This document shows, one piece after another, positions 7,000 through 7,732 of a stretch of DNA of 7,732 nucleotides. The stretch spans positions 1 through 7,732 of the forward strand of contig JBBQPM010000266.1 in assembly GCA_038217425.1 (NCBI GenBank), written 5' to 3'. The notes under the pieces were generated by a model. The model saw only the letters and a list, made by a program, of their open reading frames with translations, was not told the origin of the DNA and did no database searches. The DNA comes from JAIEPT01 sp038217425 (GTDB taxonomy: Bacteria > Planctomycetota > Planctomycetia > Gemmatales > Gemmataceae). Within the stretch, counting starts at the first letter, position 1. Each line of letters begins with the position of its first letter. The position numbers and the translations under genes are program-made.

Positions 7000-7202
7000 G
7001 AGATGTTCAGCCGTCAATTCTTGCGAGGAATCCATGGGCTTGGCGTTTCCTCAGCTTGAGCGTGTTGTTCGCTTGGGGCCGTAGTTGACTCTGCCCGCGG
7101 CCGGACAGTCGACATTCGTCGTGCAACGCTCGGATTTACATTCCGTCGCCGATCGGGAGCGAAATCGGTGTTTCGATGTCAACACTCAAAGGCTAATTGG
7201 TC

Positions 7203-7732
7203 TTAGCGGTGCAGGATTGGCAGGTAGTTGTTCGGAATCTGCAGCACGATGAGAGCCATCGCGGTGCTGTATTCGGGACAGTATTGCCGATTGTTCCATG
7301 AACCGTCCGCCATACGGTCTGACGTCGTCAGCAGCAAGTGTCGCACGGCGCGGTACCAGGGGACAAAGCGTTCGGGACCGGCGATCCACATCGCCTGAGC
7401 GGCGTAGTAGTGGCCGTAGTAGAAGTGCATCATCACGTCGTTTTGCCCGAAGCGCGCTTGCGCGTTGTTGCCCGGTTGATACTGGGCGAGATAATCGAGC
7501 CCTCGGCGAATGGCGTCGTCCTCGTAGAGTCCGGCGCTGTAAAGGGCGACGATGCCGGCGGCGGTGCGGGCGAAGCCGGGGCCCATGGAGCCGTTGGGAC
7601 GGTAGCAGAATCCGCCGGTGTGCGGATCCTGGCAGCTTTTGACGTAGGCGATGCAGCGGTCGGCGGTGGACTTGGGGACGTAGACGCCGGCGTTCCGGGC
7701 GGCACGCAGCGCCATGATTTGGCAAATGGTGG
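7203..7732 (-). CDS. Prenyltransferase/squalene-oxidase-repeat protein, C-terminal part (5' end outside the window)
   Basis: About 176 residues are visible, ending at a TAA (complement of 7203-7205); the frame stays open to the right edge, reading TICQIMALRAARNAG, so the ATG at 7715 is internal. The sequence consists of alpha/alpha-barrel repeat units: SCQDPHTGGFCYRPNGS followed by a small-residue helix (FARTAAGIVALYSAG), a helix with YYAAQAMW, and a QW-like motif ADGSWNNRQY followed by YSTAMALIVLQIP. These are hallmarks of the squalene-cyclase / prenyltransferase beta-subunit fold. No DxDD-type cyclase acid motif is in the visible part, and proteins of this type are common in planctomycetes as secreted or surface proteins of unknown function rather than true cyclases. 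The family call is good; the enzymatic role is unknown. Confidence 0.85.
   Translation of the reverse strand, partial: TICQIMALRAARNAGVYVPKSTADRCIAYVKSCQDPHTGGFCYRPNGSMGPGFARTAAGIVALYSAGLYEDDAIRRGLDYLAQYQPGNNAQARFGQNDVMMHFYYGHYYAAQAMWIAGPERFVPWYRAVRHLLLTTSDRMADGSWNNRQYCPEYSTAMALIVLQIPNNYLPILHR

Larger units (their letters stand above)
6504..7202. other. Gene-poor intergenic stretch
   Basis: About 700 nt between the Tat-signal protein gene and the terminal repeat-protein gene hold no ORF with a recognisable domain. The only supportable contents are a weak terminator-like hairpin (6512-6540), a possible promoter (6694-6720) and an 80-codon ORF (6757-6999). From 7000 to 7202 I see only short open frames of 16-18 codons and small imperfect hairpins, and no tRNA-like cloverleaf or tandem repeat. 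Confidence 0.5.

Noticed and set aside
6652..7035. A 127-codon - strand ORF opposite the four-cysteine ORF
   Set aside because: It has no recognisable motif or signal and no good ribosome site. Its product looks like an antisense shadow, although the region is weakly coding on either strand.
7003..7084. Two very short + strand frames (18 codons from 7003 and 16 codons from 7034, the latter with GAGGA upstream)
   Set aside because: They are too short, lead into no downstream gene on that strand, and end before any structured element, so a leader-peptide role cannot be supported.
7203..7715. A complete 170-residue gene starting at the ATG at 7715
   Set aside because: The frame continues upstream to the window edge with family-like sequence (TICQI), and no ribosome site precedes the ATG, so the gene is partial.

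Overview
The window is GC-rich and most likely comes from a planctomycete (phylum Planctomycetota). This is an inference from the gene mix: a DUF6370-type small secreted cysteine protein, a large secreted DUF4139 protein, a secreted-type prenyltransferase/squalene-oxidase-repeat protein, a cysteine-rich copper-storage-like (DUF326/Csp) protein, and a small Tat-exported protein with no enzymatic domain. No rRNA, tRNA, CRISPR array, transposase or phage gene is visible.

Left part (1-1795): the tail of an unidentified + strand gene; a 71-residue two-helix membrane protein; and a Sec-exported four-helix-bundle copper-binding protein with 22 cysteines. Facing them on the - strand is a two-gene unit in which DUF6370 leads and coaD (phosphopantetheine adenylyltransferase) follows 13 nt later. 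The convergent csp and coaD genes share a strong hairpin at their 3' ends.

Middle (1796-6095): a 536-residue B12-dependent acyl-CoA mutase large subunit on the + strand. Its two substrate-selecting positions (Phe67, Gln185) match isobutyryl-CoA mutase rather than methylmalonyl-CoA mutase, and it has no B12-binding domain. It converges on an 860-residue secreted DUF4139 protein on the - strand. Between their stop codons lies an unusual compound inverted repeat (3413-3502). Each of its arms is itself a hairpin, and a base-pair change between the arms is compensated, so it looks like a REP/BIME-like or MITE-like element that can also act as a bidirectional terminator.

Right part (6096-7732): a 91-residue Tat-signal protein diverges from the DUF4139 gene. 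A gene-poor stretch follows, holding one plausible 80-residue four-cysteine ORF. The window closes with the 3' end of a - strand prenyltransferase/squalene-oxidase-repeat gene that runs off the right edge.

The genes do not form one pathway. The clearest local themes are envelope or periplasmic small cysteine proteins (possibly metal handling) at the left and a carbon-skeleton acyl-CoA mutase in the middle. The best candidates for something undescribed are the compound palindrome, the ICM-like signature, the cysteine-dense Csp with a hairpin in its leader, and the short four-cysteine ORF.
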